Shown: positions 49,490 through 59,997 of the stretch, piece by piece
Position numbering within the stretch: position 1 is the first letter of the stretch
How the letters are laid out: the number at the start of each line of letters is the position of its first letter
Assembly (NCBI GenBank): GCA_937902995.1
Contig: CALEKY010000062.1
Span: 62,001 to 126,000, forward strand
From: an uncultured Sinobacteraceae bacterium
GTDB taxonomy: Bacteria > Pseudomonadota > Gammaproteobacteria > Steroidobacterales > Steroidobacteraceae
Direction of reading: 5' to 3'
DNA length: 64,000 bases
The notes under the pieces: model-generated
The model's database searches: none
The model's input: the letters and a program-made list of their open reading frames with translations, nothing else
What the model was told of the DNA's origin: nothing
Translations under genes and position numbers: made by a program

Positions 49490-50542
49490 TCAGCGGGCGC
49501 TCGGCAGATCTGCTGCGCAAACCGGTCCTGCGCGTCCGCGCAGGCATACATCGAAGCGAAAGCCCTCTGCATCGGGACCGGGATCGACGATGGAGATCGT
49601 TGCGTTCGCTTGCTGCGCGGGCGCGAGGAGGCGATCCGGTGCAATGCTCGGATCGAGGTATTCGCTCGGCTCGAATTCGCGCGCGCGTACTTGATCGCCC
49701 CAGCGATCTTCGAGCACCAGCTTGAGCAAAGGGTAGGGCTGCGCGAACGCCGCGTTGTTCGTGATGCTGGCGCGGACGATCAGCGTGCCAGGCGAGGCCG
49801 GGTCCATCCCGACGCCCCATTGTTTGATGCCGTAAGCATGCAGATCCCATTCCGGCGTCAGCTGCAGGCCGAGCTTCCGATAGATCTCCATCAGCGGTGC
49901 GCCCAAGCGCGGGTGCCGTGCAAGCTCCGAACGATGGTGATGCACGACTTGTGCAATCAGCAGCAATGCGAGGGGTAATACGAGAAGCTTCCAGACGAGC
50001 GGTGTCGAGGTCTTGCGCCGCAAGACCAAATCGGAGATCTCGTCTTCTTCTTCCTCGTCTGAAACCGTCGGCTTTGGAACAAGCCGTGCGCCTAGAGGCG
50101 CGCGAGTCGGGCGCCGAGGTTGAGGTTCTTCGTCGATCGTTTCCTCATCGCTCTCACTGCTCGCCGAGAATCGTTCCTCTGCGACGGATATTTCAGTGAC
50201 GTCGACTGTGTCCTCGTCTGGGTCGACGTCGGTCCAATGCTCGACAGCGTCCGCATCGTCTTCGGATTCAGCGTGCGTCGGTTCATCGGATACGGGTTGC
50301 GCGCGGTCGCCCTCGAGAACGATCTTCTCCGCTCGCGGCGGTTGAAACTGTGGCATCAAGCCGTTCGGCGTTTGCAAGAAGCGTCCGGATTCCGCGGCGT
50401 TCGGATCGCCCTCTTCCAGGAGTCGCTCGAGTGCGTCGAACTGCGTGTGACACCTTCCGCAGCGCACTTGTCCGTCGGCCACGCGCAGGATTTCTGCGGT
50501 GACCCGGAACATCGTTTCGCAGTTAGGGCATTGAGTGAGCAA
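49490..50542 (-). CDS. Zinc-ribbon / DUF3426 membrane protein
   Basis: A protein of 350 residues if started at TTG 50542 (LLTQCPNCETMFRV), which fits the MJ0042-type zinc-finger N-terminus and lies five bases after the prmA stop; TTG 50581 would overlap prmA. The zinc ribbon is C-P-N-C and C-G-R-C (about 5-35). A long acidic, disordered stretch (60-190) follows, then one membrane segment (VWKLLVLPLALLLIAQVV) and a periplasmic DUF3426 domain with the GTLIVRASITNNA block. The function is unknown. It is a common prmA neighbour in this lineage. Confidence 0.87.
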   Translation of the reverse strand: MLTQCPNCETMFRVTAEILRVADGQVRCGRCHTQFDALERLLEEGDPNAAESGRFLQTPNGLMPQFQPPRAEKIVLEGDRAQPVSDEPTHAESEDDADAVEHWTDVDPDEDTVDVTEISVAEERFSASSESDEETIDEEPQPRRPTRAPLGARLVPKPTVSDEEEEDEISDLVLRRKTSTPLVWKLLVLPLALLLIAQVVHHHRSELARHPRLGAPLMEIYRKLGLQLTPEWDLHAYGIKQWGVGMDPASPGTLIVRASITNNAAFAQPYPLLKLVLEDRWGDQVRAREFEPSEYLDPSIAPDRLLAPAQQANATISIVDPGPDAEGFRFDVCLRGRAGPVCAADLPSAR

Positions 50543-50547
50543 TGGAG

Positions 50548-51441
50548 CTACCGGCGCTTGGTTCCGCTGAGCCGCGCCCAATCTTCGCGCGTTACGATCG
50601 GGTCCATATCAAACCACGCGCCGTACACGCTGACTAGACGCGCTGCCTGATCGGTCAAGATGCCCGACAGAACGATCGCGCCGCCCGGAACGACGAGCGC
50701 AGCGAGCCGCGATGCTAGTTGTTCGAGTGGCTCGGCCAGAATGTTTGCGAGAACGATATCCGATGGGGCGGGCTGCAAGAAGTCTTCGACGGTGAAGGTT
50801 TGCAGGCGATCGTCAACGCCGTTGCGCTGCGCGTTCTCGGTTGTTGCGATGATGGCCTGAGGGTCGAGATCGACGCCGACGGCCGACTTGGCGCCGAGCC
50901 TCAAGGCCGCAATCGCGAGCACGCCGCTTCCGCATCCGTAATCGATCACGGTCTTGCCGCCGAGCTGCGCGCCGTCGAGCCACTCGAGGCACAACGCGGT
51001 CGTGGGATGTGTGCCGGTGCCGAAAGCAAGGCCGGGATCCAAATCGAGGCACACCGCGTCCTCGGAAAGATCTTCCGAAGCCGGGCGCATCCCCGCAGGA
51101 CAGACCCACAGGCGCCGTCCGAAACGCATCGGACGGAAATCCTTGAGCCATTCGCGCTCCCAGGCACGATCGGCAATGTGCTCGAAGGCAAGCGGAGGCA
51201 GCGGAGGCGAAAGATGCTGTGCGAGCGTCAGTAGGATCTCGTCGCGATCGCTATCCCCATCGAACAAGGCTTTGATACGCACCGTAGGCCACAGCGGCGT
51301 CGTGCCCGGCGCTGGCTCGAGCACGGGATCGTCCGCGGCGTCCTCCAAAGTGATGGAGGTTGCGCCGGCGGCCAGCAGCGCTTCTTCGAACGGCTCGGGA
51401 TCGGCCGAGCCGATCGACGCAGTCAGTTGAAGAAACGGCAT
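50548..51441 (-). CDS. prmA: Ribosomal protein L11 methyltransferase
   Basis: A protein of 297 residues. The N-terminal L11-binding domain (MPFLQLTASIG...) is followed by the SAM-binding Rossmann fold: LAFGTGTHPTTALCLEWL, VIDYGCGSGVLAIAALRLGA, VDLDPQAI and DIVLANILAEPL, the last holding the N-x-L/P-P-type product loop in the PrmA variant. It trimethylates several amines of L11. The accC-prmA order is conserved. Confidence 0.96.
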   Translation of the reverse strand: MPFLQLTASIGSADPEPFEEALLAAGATSITLEDAADDPVLEPAPGTTPLWPTVRIKALFDGDSDRDEILLTLAQHLSPPLPPLAFEHIADRAWEREWLKDFRPMRFGRRLWVCPAGMRPASEDLSEDAVCLDLDPGLAFGTGTHPTTALCLEWLDGAQLGGKTVIDYGCGSGVLAIAALRLGAKSAVGVDLDPQAIIATTENAQRNGVDDRLQTFTVEDFLQPAPSDIVLANILAEPLEQLASRLAALVVPGGAIVLSGILTDQAARLVSVYGAWFDMDPIVTREDWARLSGTKRR

Positions 51442-51513
51442 GGTTTCGATCCTGCGCTCGAGCGATCTGCGTGCGCGGGTCGCCCGGTTCGCGCAGATCG
51501 CCGCGGGAGCGCG

Positions 51514-52857
<1,344 letters not shown>

Positions 52858-52864
52858 GTTCCTT

Positions 52865-52954
52865 AGGGCCCTGAGGGCTTGAGGCGTGGGGCTTGGGTTA
52901 AAGCGAGCGTGCGGATCGGGTTCTGACCCGAGCCCCGCGCCCCAAGCCCCGAGT
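52865..52954. repeat. Inverted heptamer arrays between accB and accC (locus J)
   Basis: Five G-rich units (words such as TTGAGGC and GTGGGGC) at 52865-52899 face four C-rich units (CCCAAGC, CCCGAGC, CCCGCGC, CCCGAGT) at 52927-52954, which end two bases before the accB stop codon. Together they almost fill the 99-base spacer inside an operon. Confidence 0.85.
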
Positions 52955-52956
52955 CT

Positions 52957-53433
52957 TCATTCGATGATGAACAACGGCTGCCCGAATTCGACCGGATCGC
53001 CGTTCTTGACGAGGATCGCAGTGACGCGACCGGCTTTGTCGGATTCGATCTGATTCATCATCTTCATGGCTTCGATGATGCAGAGCGTGTCTCCGATGTT
53101 GACTTCGCTGCCGAGCTCCACGAACGGCTTCGCGCCGGGCGCGGGAGCGGCATAGAACGTTCCGACCATCGGTGCGGTCACGGTGTGATCGGGCTTGTGT
53201 GCCGGTGCAGCCGGTGCGGCTTCTGCCGTCGGCGCGCTTGCAGCGGTCGCTGCCGGCGCCGCAGGCGCAGCAGCGGGAGCGGGCGCTTGTGCGTAGTGCA
53301 CGACGGGCGCGGCCGCACCGCCGGTCGGATAGCGGCTGATGCGCACCGACTCCTCGCCCTCGCTGATCTCGATCTCGGCAATGCCGGATTCTTCGAGCAG
53401 CTCGATGAGTTTCTTTACCTTGCGAATGTCCAT
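52957..53433 (-). CDS. accB: Acetyl-CoA carboxylase biotin carboxyl carrier protein
   Basis: A protein of 158 residues. The N-terminal domain (MDIRKVKKLIELLEESGIAEIEI) is followed by an Ala/Pro-rich flexible linker (about 45-80) and the biotinyl domain with the biotin-lysine motif EAMKMMN and the protruding thumb AAPAPGAKPFVELG. It carries carboxybiotin from AccC to the carboxyltransferase. A GGAG ribosome site precedes the ATG. It lies 26 bases after aroQ. Confidence 0.98.
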   Translation of the reverse strand: MDIRKVKKLIELLEESGIAEIEISEGEESVRISRYPTGGAAAPVVHYAQAPAPAAAPAAPAATAASAPTAEAAPAAPAHKPDHTVTAPMVGTFYAAPAPGAKPFVELGSEVNIGDTLCIIEAMKMMNQIESDKAGRVTAILVKNGDPVEFGQPLFIIE

Positions 53434-53459
53434 GCAATCTCCAGTCGTTCTTTTCTAAT

Positions 53460-53909
53460 TTACTTGCGGGCGATCGAGAGGTGATGCGCGGCCGCGCGCA
53501 AGGCTAACTCATAGCCGATCGCCCCGAGGCCGGTGATGGTGCCGACCGCAACGTCGGAAAAGTAAGAGTGATGCCGGAACGGCTCCCGCGCGTGCACGTT
53601 GCTCAAATGGATCTCGATGAACGGAATCTTCACTGCGAGCAGCGCATCCCGCAGCGCGACGCTGGTGTGCGTGAACGCAGCGGGATTGAACAGGATGAAG
53701 GCCACGTGCGTCGCCGGCGCTTCGTGGATGCGTTGGATCAGCTCCGCCTCGGAATTGCTCTGGAACGAGGACAAATGGTGTCCAAGCTCCGCCGCCAAAT
53801 GCGAGAGCCGTGCGACGATCTGTTCCAGGGTCACCGAGCCATAGACTCCAGGCTCCCGCGTGCCCAGCAGATTCAGATTCGGGCCGTTCAGCAGCAGTAG
53901 GTGAGCCAT
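53460..53909 (-). CDS. aroQ: Type II 3-dehydroquinate dehydratase
   Basis: A protein of 149 residues from ATG 53909 (MAHLLLLNGPNLNLLG), the usual start; the frame is open to 54056 without a match. The active-site Tyr is in GVYG, with QSNSEAELI, NPAAFTHTSVAL and IEIHLSNVHAREPFRHHS giving the histidine. It forms dodecamers and converts 3-dehydroquinate to 3-dehydroshikimate in aromatic synthesis. The aroQ-accB-accC order is widely conserved in gammaproteobacteria. Confidence 0.97.
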   Translation of the reverse strand: MAHLLLLNGPNLNLLGTREPGVYGSVTLEQIVARLSHLAAELGHHLSSFQSNSEAELIQRIHEAPATHVAFILFNPAAFTHTSVALRDALLAVKIPFIEIHLSNVHAREPFRHHSYFSDVAVGTITGLGAIGYELALRAAAHHLSIARK

Positions 53910-54080
53910 CGGTTTCGTTCGGGTCGCGCCAATTGGGCGCAGAAGGCCGCAAGTTGTACCAGTTTTCGGGATTTTTGGCGATGTTTGCGTTCCGGATCGC
54001 TGCCGAGCCGGAACGCTTTCTGATGCGCGAATGCGACGATCGGCCGTGCACTGCACGGCTCGACCGCAATTTTCCGAGAT

Positions 54081-54746
54081 TTACGCCTCTGGGATATCGA
54101 GCTGCTCTAGTTGCGCGGCAGCCATAGAGCGGGCGGCGGAGGGGGTGATCTCGCCGCTGTTCACGCGGGCGACGATGCTCATGATCACGTCGGCTTGCGG
54201 CTTGTGCAGCTCGCCCAGGTGGGTCAGCACGATGCGGTGCTGGTTGTCGGTGAACACCGTGAACGGGAAGCCGATCGAGACGAGCCCGAACTTGCCGGCA
54301 GCTTCGAGTCCATCCTGTTCGCCCATGATGACGGGATACTCGATCCCGATGTCCTTGGCGAACTGGAGCACTTCCTCGCGGACGTCCACGGCCACGCCCA
54401 CGACTTGGAAGCCCTCGTCGCCATGCAGCTTCTGCAGCTCGTTCAGCAACGGAATCTCGCGTCGGCACGGCGCACACCAGGTCGCCCAGAAATTCACGAT
54501 CATGGATTTGCCGGGCCAGCTTCGGATCGAGCGCGGCTGACCTTCAAGGTCCGCCAGTGTGAAATCCGGCAGGACCTCCGGGGCCGAGCGTGTCGGTATC
54601 GGCGTCGGCTGGACCGGGACCGAGACGGTCTGGCTCGTGCTCTCGTCTGGCTGCGAAAGGGCTGCCGGTTCGATCCCGAAGCGGTAGATGGCGAAGCCAG
54701 CAGCGCCAGCAGCGAGTGCGACGAGGATGTAAGTCAACGCCTTCAT
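54081..54746 (-). CDS. TlpA/ResA-type membrane-anchored thioredoxin
   Basis: A protein of 221 residues. An N-terminal anchor (MKALTYILVALAAGAAGFAIY) leads to a Pro/Ser linker and a periplasmic thioredoxin fold from about residue 60, with the redox motif WATWCAPCR and the cis-Pro region FPFTVF. It probably reduces periplasmic or cytochrome-c-related disulfides. It lies 94 bases downstream of dsbD, which is the likely source of its electrons. Confidence 0.9.
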   Translation of the reverse strand: MKALTYILVALAAGAAGFAIYRFGIEPAALSQPDESTSQTVSVPVQPTPIPTRSAPEVLPDFTLADLEGQPRSIRSWPGKSMIVNFWATWCAPCRREIPLLNELQKLHGDEGFQVVGVAVDVREEVLQFAKDIGIEYPVIMGEQDGLEAAGKFGLVSIGFPFTVFTDNQHRIVLTHLGELHKPQADVIMSIVARVNSGEITPSAARSMAAAQLEQLDIPEA

Positions 54747-54840
54747 GAGATTCGGTCCGGTGTTGTCGCGTGGACGCGCATCTTAGTCGACCTTACGCGT
54801 TCGGAGGGAATCCGGAGCGCCGCCAGCAAGGCCGCCCCAT

Positions 54841-57120
54841 TCAGCTCGATCCGAAGGCCGCCGCGACATGCTCGCGGAACTTCTCGGCTGGCGAGAAACC
54901 GACGAGGCGGAAATTCTTCCGTTCGATGCCGTCGGGCCCGAAGAACGCAATCGTCGGCGGTCCGAAGACGCCAAAACGTTTGAGCAATTCTTGATCGGCT
55001 TCGTCGTTCGCCGTGACATCCGCTTGCAGCAGCACGGCGCCGGCGAGGACTGCCTGCACCTGCGGATCGGTGAATGTGTATTTCTCCATTTCTTTGCAGG
55101 AGACGCACCAGTCCGCGTAAAAGTCGAGCATGGTCGGCTTTTGCGCTGCTTGTGCCGAAGCGAGAGCACGCTCGAGATCCTCGACTGTTTTGATACGCAC
55201 GAACGCAAGGCCGTGCTCGGTTTGCGTGCCCGTTTCGTTGCGCGCGCCGACGGCCAAACGATCGAGCGGCTGAAGCGGATCGCGGCTGCCCGAGGCAGCG
55301 CCGATCAAAAGCAAGATTCCGTAAACGATCGCGAGCAGACCCGCGCCGCGGACCGGTGCGATGGCCGGCGAGCCGTCGCGCTTCTTGAGGGAGAAAATCC
55401 AGAGGCCCGACATCACGGCCAGCGCCGACCAGAGCAGCATCGTGAGGCCGTCGGGAACGAGCGGTTGCGAAAGGTAAATCGCAACTCCCAGGAACAGCAC
55501 GCCGAACAATTGCTTCACGGCGTCCATCCACGGACCGACTCTCGGCAACAGTGAGCCCGCCGACGCGCCGACGATCAAGAGCGGCACGCCCATACCCAAG
55601 CCGGTTGCGTAGAGCGCTGCAGCGCCGCGAAGCACTTGCTTGCTCTGACTGATGACCGACAGCGCGGCGATGATGGCAGGAGCGACGCAAGCGGTGACGA
55701 CGAGCGCCGACAACGCACCCATGACGAATGTGCCGACGAACGTACCAGCCTTCTGACGATTGCTGACGCTCGTGATGCGAGTCTGCAGCGAGCTCGGCAA
55801 TTGCAGCGTGTAGACGCCGAACATCGCCAACGCGAGCGCGACGAACAGCGCGACCATCAACGCGATGATCCACGGCTGCTGGAAGAAAGCCTGCGGCGCT
55901 TGCTTGAACGCGAGCACGAAGATCGCACCCGCCGCGGCGTACGTGAGTGCCATGCCCTGCACGTAAGTAAAGGCGAGCGAGAAGCTGCGCGCGCGCGTGA
56001 CGTTCTCGCCTTGACCGACGATGATGCCGGAGAGAATCGGAATCATCGGCAGCACGCAGGGCGTCAGCGAGAGCAATACGCCGGCGCCGAAGAACAGCAG
56101 CAATGCGTAAACGAGGTTGTCGCCTTGCAGCGCGGCGGCAAGGCGGTCTTGTTCGGCAACGGGCGGCTGACCTGAGGCTGCTGCGTTGGCGGGCTTTGCG
56201 GTGTCTGCCGGCAATGTCGTAGCGACATCGGTCGGCGGCAGCTCGAGTGCAACTTGTTTAGTGATCGGGTTGTAGCAGAACCCTTTCTCTGCGCATCCCT
56301 GATACGTCACTGTCAGATTCAGCGTGCCTTGCGTTCCTGCGGCGCGCGCAACCGGGACGCTGCCTTCCGCGAATTGGTAGTACACCTCCGTGTCGCCGAA
56401 ATACTCATCGTTTTTTGGCTCGCCTTGCGGGAGCTGCGGACTGCCGAGTTGTACGATCGGCGAATCGGTCGAGACCTGAATGCTGTTCTTATAAAGGTAG
56501 TACCCGTCGGCGATGATCCAGGTGAGCGCGATGGAATCGGGACGCTCCATCGCTGCGCCGAATCGGAATGCCTCATCCGGCGGAAGCAGATCGTTGCCCG
56601 GCGCAGAGCTCGATCTCGCGCTCGAGCCGAAGAGCGAGCGCAAGCTGCTCAGCGGGCCGCCGCCGGCAGCGGGAACGCGCACCTGGGTGGTCCATTTCAG
56701 TGGCGGGTAGCACAAACCAGCATCGGCGCACCCCTGCAGCTTGAGCTCGATCGGCAGCTCGGCAGGCCGCGCAGCTTGGAAACTGATCGGCACCGAAATG
56801 TCGGTCGTCCCGCGATAGATTTCCTGTTCGCCGAAGAACTCGTCCTTGTGGATCTCTCCCTTGGGCCAAGCAGGAGAGCCGAGGGTAACGCCGGCGACTT
56901 CCTGCCCAAGCGCAATCCCCAGCTTGTTGCGATACAGGTAATAGCCTTTCTCGATCTTCCAGGTGACGATCAGCCGATCGTTCTCGATACGCGCCGAGTA
57001 CTTGTAAGCCTGCTCCGGCGGCAGGAAATCGTCATTGGCAACCGCACGAATGCTCGAGAGCGCCAGGACCAGCGTTGCGACGAGCAGTCGAATCACCAAC
57101 AACCCTTGCGGAAATCTCAT
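54841..57120 (-). CDS. dsbD: Thiol:disulfide interchange protein DsbD with duplicated N-terminal domain
   Basis: A protein of 759 residues, about 190 longer than E. coli DsbD (565). After the signal peptide there are two tandem copies of the periplasmic n-DsbD domain: residues 30-150 with cysteines 131 and 137 (GCADAGLC), and about 175-290 with cysteines 276 and 282 (GCAEKGFC). Then come eight membrane segments with SLTPCVLPMIP and VVTACVAPAI, and the C-terminal thioredoxin domain with DWCVSCKEM. It passes electrons from cytoplasmic thioredoxin to the periplasm. ATG 57120 lies two bases after the cutA stop. Confidence 0.95.
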   Translation of the reverse strand: MRFPQGLLVIRLLVATLVLALSSIRAVANDDFLPPEQAYKYSARIENDRLIVTWKIEKGYYLYRNKLGIALGQEVAGVTLGSPAWPKGEIHKDEFFGEQEIYRGTTDISVPISFQAARPAELPIELKLQGCADAGLCYPPLKWTTQVRVPAAGGGPLSSLRSLFGSSARSSSAPGNDLLPPDEAFRFGAAMERPDSIALTWIIADGYYLYKNSIQVSTDSPIVQLGSPQLPQGEPKNDEYFGDTEVYYQFAEGSVPVARAAGTQGTLNLTVTYQGCAEKGFCYNPITKQVALELPPTDVATTLPADTAKPANAAASGQPPVAEQDRLAAALQGDNLVYALLLFFGAGVLLSLTPCVLPMIPILSGIIVGQGENVTRARSFSLAFTYVQGMALTYAAAGAIFVLAFKQAPQAFFQQPWIIALMVALFVALALAMFGVYTLQLPSSLQTRITSVSNRQKAGTFVGTFVMGALSALVVTACVAPAIIAALSVISQSKQVLRGAAALYATGLGMGVPLLIVGASAGSLLPRVGPWMDAVKQLFGVLFLGVAIYLSQPLVPDGLTMLLWSALAVMSGLWIFSLKKRDGSPAIAPVRGAGLLAIVYGILLLIGAASGSRDPLQPLDRLAVGARNETGTQTEHGLAFVRIKTVEDLERALASAQAAQKPTMLDFYADWCVSCKEMEKYTFTDPQVQAVLAGAVLLQADVTANDEADQELLKRFGVFGPPTIAFFGPDGIERKNFRLVGFSPAEKFREHVAAAFGSS

Positions 57121-57122
57121 GC

Positions 57123-57455
57123 TCAATCGCCCTTGGAACCCACGTTCCGTCTGATCCACTCGAGATACGGTTCGTTCCCGCCCTCGACACGCATGACCAC
57201 GAATTCTGGCAACTCGTAGGGGTGCAATTCCTTGAGCCGCCGCTCCAAATTCGCGACCTGGGTCTCGGTGGACTTGATGATTAACAGAATCTCGCTGTCA
57301 TCCTGCATCGCGCCGTTCCATGTGTAAGACGAGCGAACTCCGGAAACCCGGTTGACGCAGGCCGCCAGCCGCTCGGTCACCAGTGCATGTGAGATGCGCT
57401 GTGCGACCGCTTCGTCCGGACAGGTCGAAAACGCGATAATCGCTTGCTCGCTCAT
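57123..57455 (-). CDS. cutA: CutA1 divalent-ion tolerance protein
   Basis: A protein of 110 residues, a small trimeric ferredoxin-like fold. Family marks: FSTCPDEAVAQRISHALVTERLAACVN, then SSYTWNGAMQDDSEILLIIKS and LHPYELPE. It was linked to copper tolerance in E. coli through its operon with dsbD, and the same pairing is seen here, with only two bases between the cutA stop and the dsbD start. The direct molecular role is unclear. It is divergent from groESL. Confidence 0.95.
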   Translation of the reverse strand: MSEQAIIAFSTCPDEAVAQRISHALVTERLAACVNRVSGVRSSYTWNGAMQDDSEILLIIKSTETQVANLERRLKELHPYELPEFVVMRVEGGNEPYLEWIRRNVGSKGD

Positions 57456-57535
57456 GGACTTAGCTCATCGAAGCCGGGCCGCGAGCATAGCCGGCGCGAC
57501 CGCAGCATGTCACCGAATCGCAACGAATATTTCCC

Positions 57536-57563
57536 TTGAAATAACCCAGTCCCCGCCTATTAT
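57536..57563 (+). promoter_or_regulatory. Sigma-70-type promoter of groESL
   Basis: TTGAAA at 57536-57541 and TATTAT at 57558-57563 are spaced by 16 bases. The -10 element touches the first base of the CIRCE repeat, so bound HrcA would cover the start site. No clear sigma-32 consensus was found. Confidence 0.8.
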
Positions 57564-57589
57564 TAGCACCCGCTTGGGGTGAGTGCTAA
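57563..57589 (+). promoter_or_regulatory. CIRCE operator (HrcA site)
   Basis: The arms TTAGCACCC and GAGTGCTAA are separated by nine bases, matching the CIRCE consensus with one change in the left arm (CCC for CTC). It lies between the promoter and groES, 117 bases before the start codon. HrcA repression with release on heat stress is the known mode. Confidence 0.95.
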
Positions 57590-57706
57590 CAGACTGCCGG
57601 GACCGTTCCGCAAGCCAGCAAGCAGGATGCGTGGCGATCTCCCAAGGCCGCACCCCGCGAAATCTATCAATCACTCCACACCGGTCTTCAAATCGAGGTT
57701 TGAGCT

Positions 57707-58009
57707 ATGGCTGACAAACTGAAAATTCGTCCGTTGCACGATCGCGTGATCATCAAGCGCCTCGAGGAGGAGCGTACGTCCCCGGGCGGCATCGTGATCC
57801 CCGATACGGCAACCGAGAAGCCCATCAAGGGCAAAGTCATCGCCGTCGGCAAGGGCAAGATCCTCGAGAACGGCGAGGTGCGTCCGCTCGATGTGAAGGT
57901 GGGTGACCACGTCCTCTTCGGCAAATACGCCGGTACCGAAGTGAAGGTCGATGGCGAGGAGCTCCTCGTCATGCGCGAAGAAGACGTGATGGCCGTCATC
58001 GAGAAGTAA
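57707..58009 (+). CDS. groES: Co-chaperonin GroES
   Basis: A protein of 100 residues, near the usual 96-97. The core (KIRPLHDRVIIKRLEEE, then the mobile loop TSPGGIVIPDTA and the KPIKGKVIAVGKGK strand) is typical. It forms the heptameric lid of the GroEL chamber. A long leader (about 120 bases from the CIRCE) precedes the ATG. groEL follows after 48 bases. Confidence 0.98.
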   Translation: MADKLKIRPLHDRVIIKRLEEERTSPGGIVIPDTATEKPIKGKVIAVGKGKILENGEVRPLDVKVGDHVLFGKYAGTEVKVDGEELLVMREEDVMAVIEK

Positions 58010-58057
58010 TCCCGCTTCCTTTCACGCACTGAATTCCTGTTTAGAGGTTGAACTCAC

Positions 58058-59695
<1,638 letters not shown>

Positions 59696-59751
59696 CGCTC
59701 TGGCAGCGGGTGACTGGTCAACGACCAAAGCCCGAAGCAGCGAGCCTGCAG

Positions 59752-59782
59752 AAAGCCCCGCGAAAGCGGGGCTTTCTTTTTT
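59752..59782 (+). terminator. Intrinsic terminator of groESL
   Basis: Ten-base perfect arms AAAGCCCCGC and GCGGGGCTTT around a GAAA tetraloop, followed by CTTTTTT. It lies 57 bases after the groEL stop. Confidence 0.97.
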
Positions 59783-59997
59783 CAGGCGACAGGCAACAGT
59801 AAGAAGGGCGCTGGGCACTGGGCTCTGGTAAGAGGCGCACAAAGCGGGCCTCAGATCGAAGTAGCATCGATCTCTGTCGATTGCGTGAAGGCCTTGCTCC
59901 TCCGGGCTCTCCCCGCCGCGCAGGGGAGTGGAATCAGGCGCGCCTTCGGCGCTCCACTCTTGCCAGAGCCCAGAGCCCAGAGCCCAGAGCCCCTCTT
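59783..59997. repeat. Heptamer arrays between groEL and the TPR gene (locus K)
   Basis: Two CAGGCRA units lie directly against the groESL terminator (59783-59796). Three GGGCTCT-type units lie at 59806-59826. Four perfect CCAGAGC units plus one variant at 59963-59997 are in the opposite orientation and run into the stop codon of the leftward TPR gene. The roughly 135 bases between hold no gene that I can support. Confidence 0.85.
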
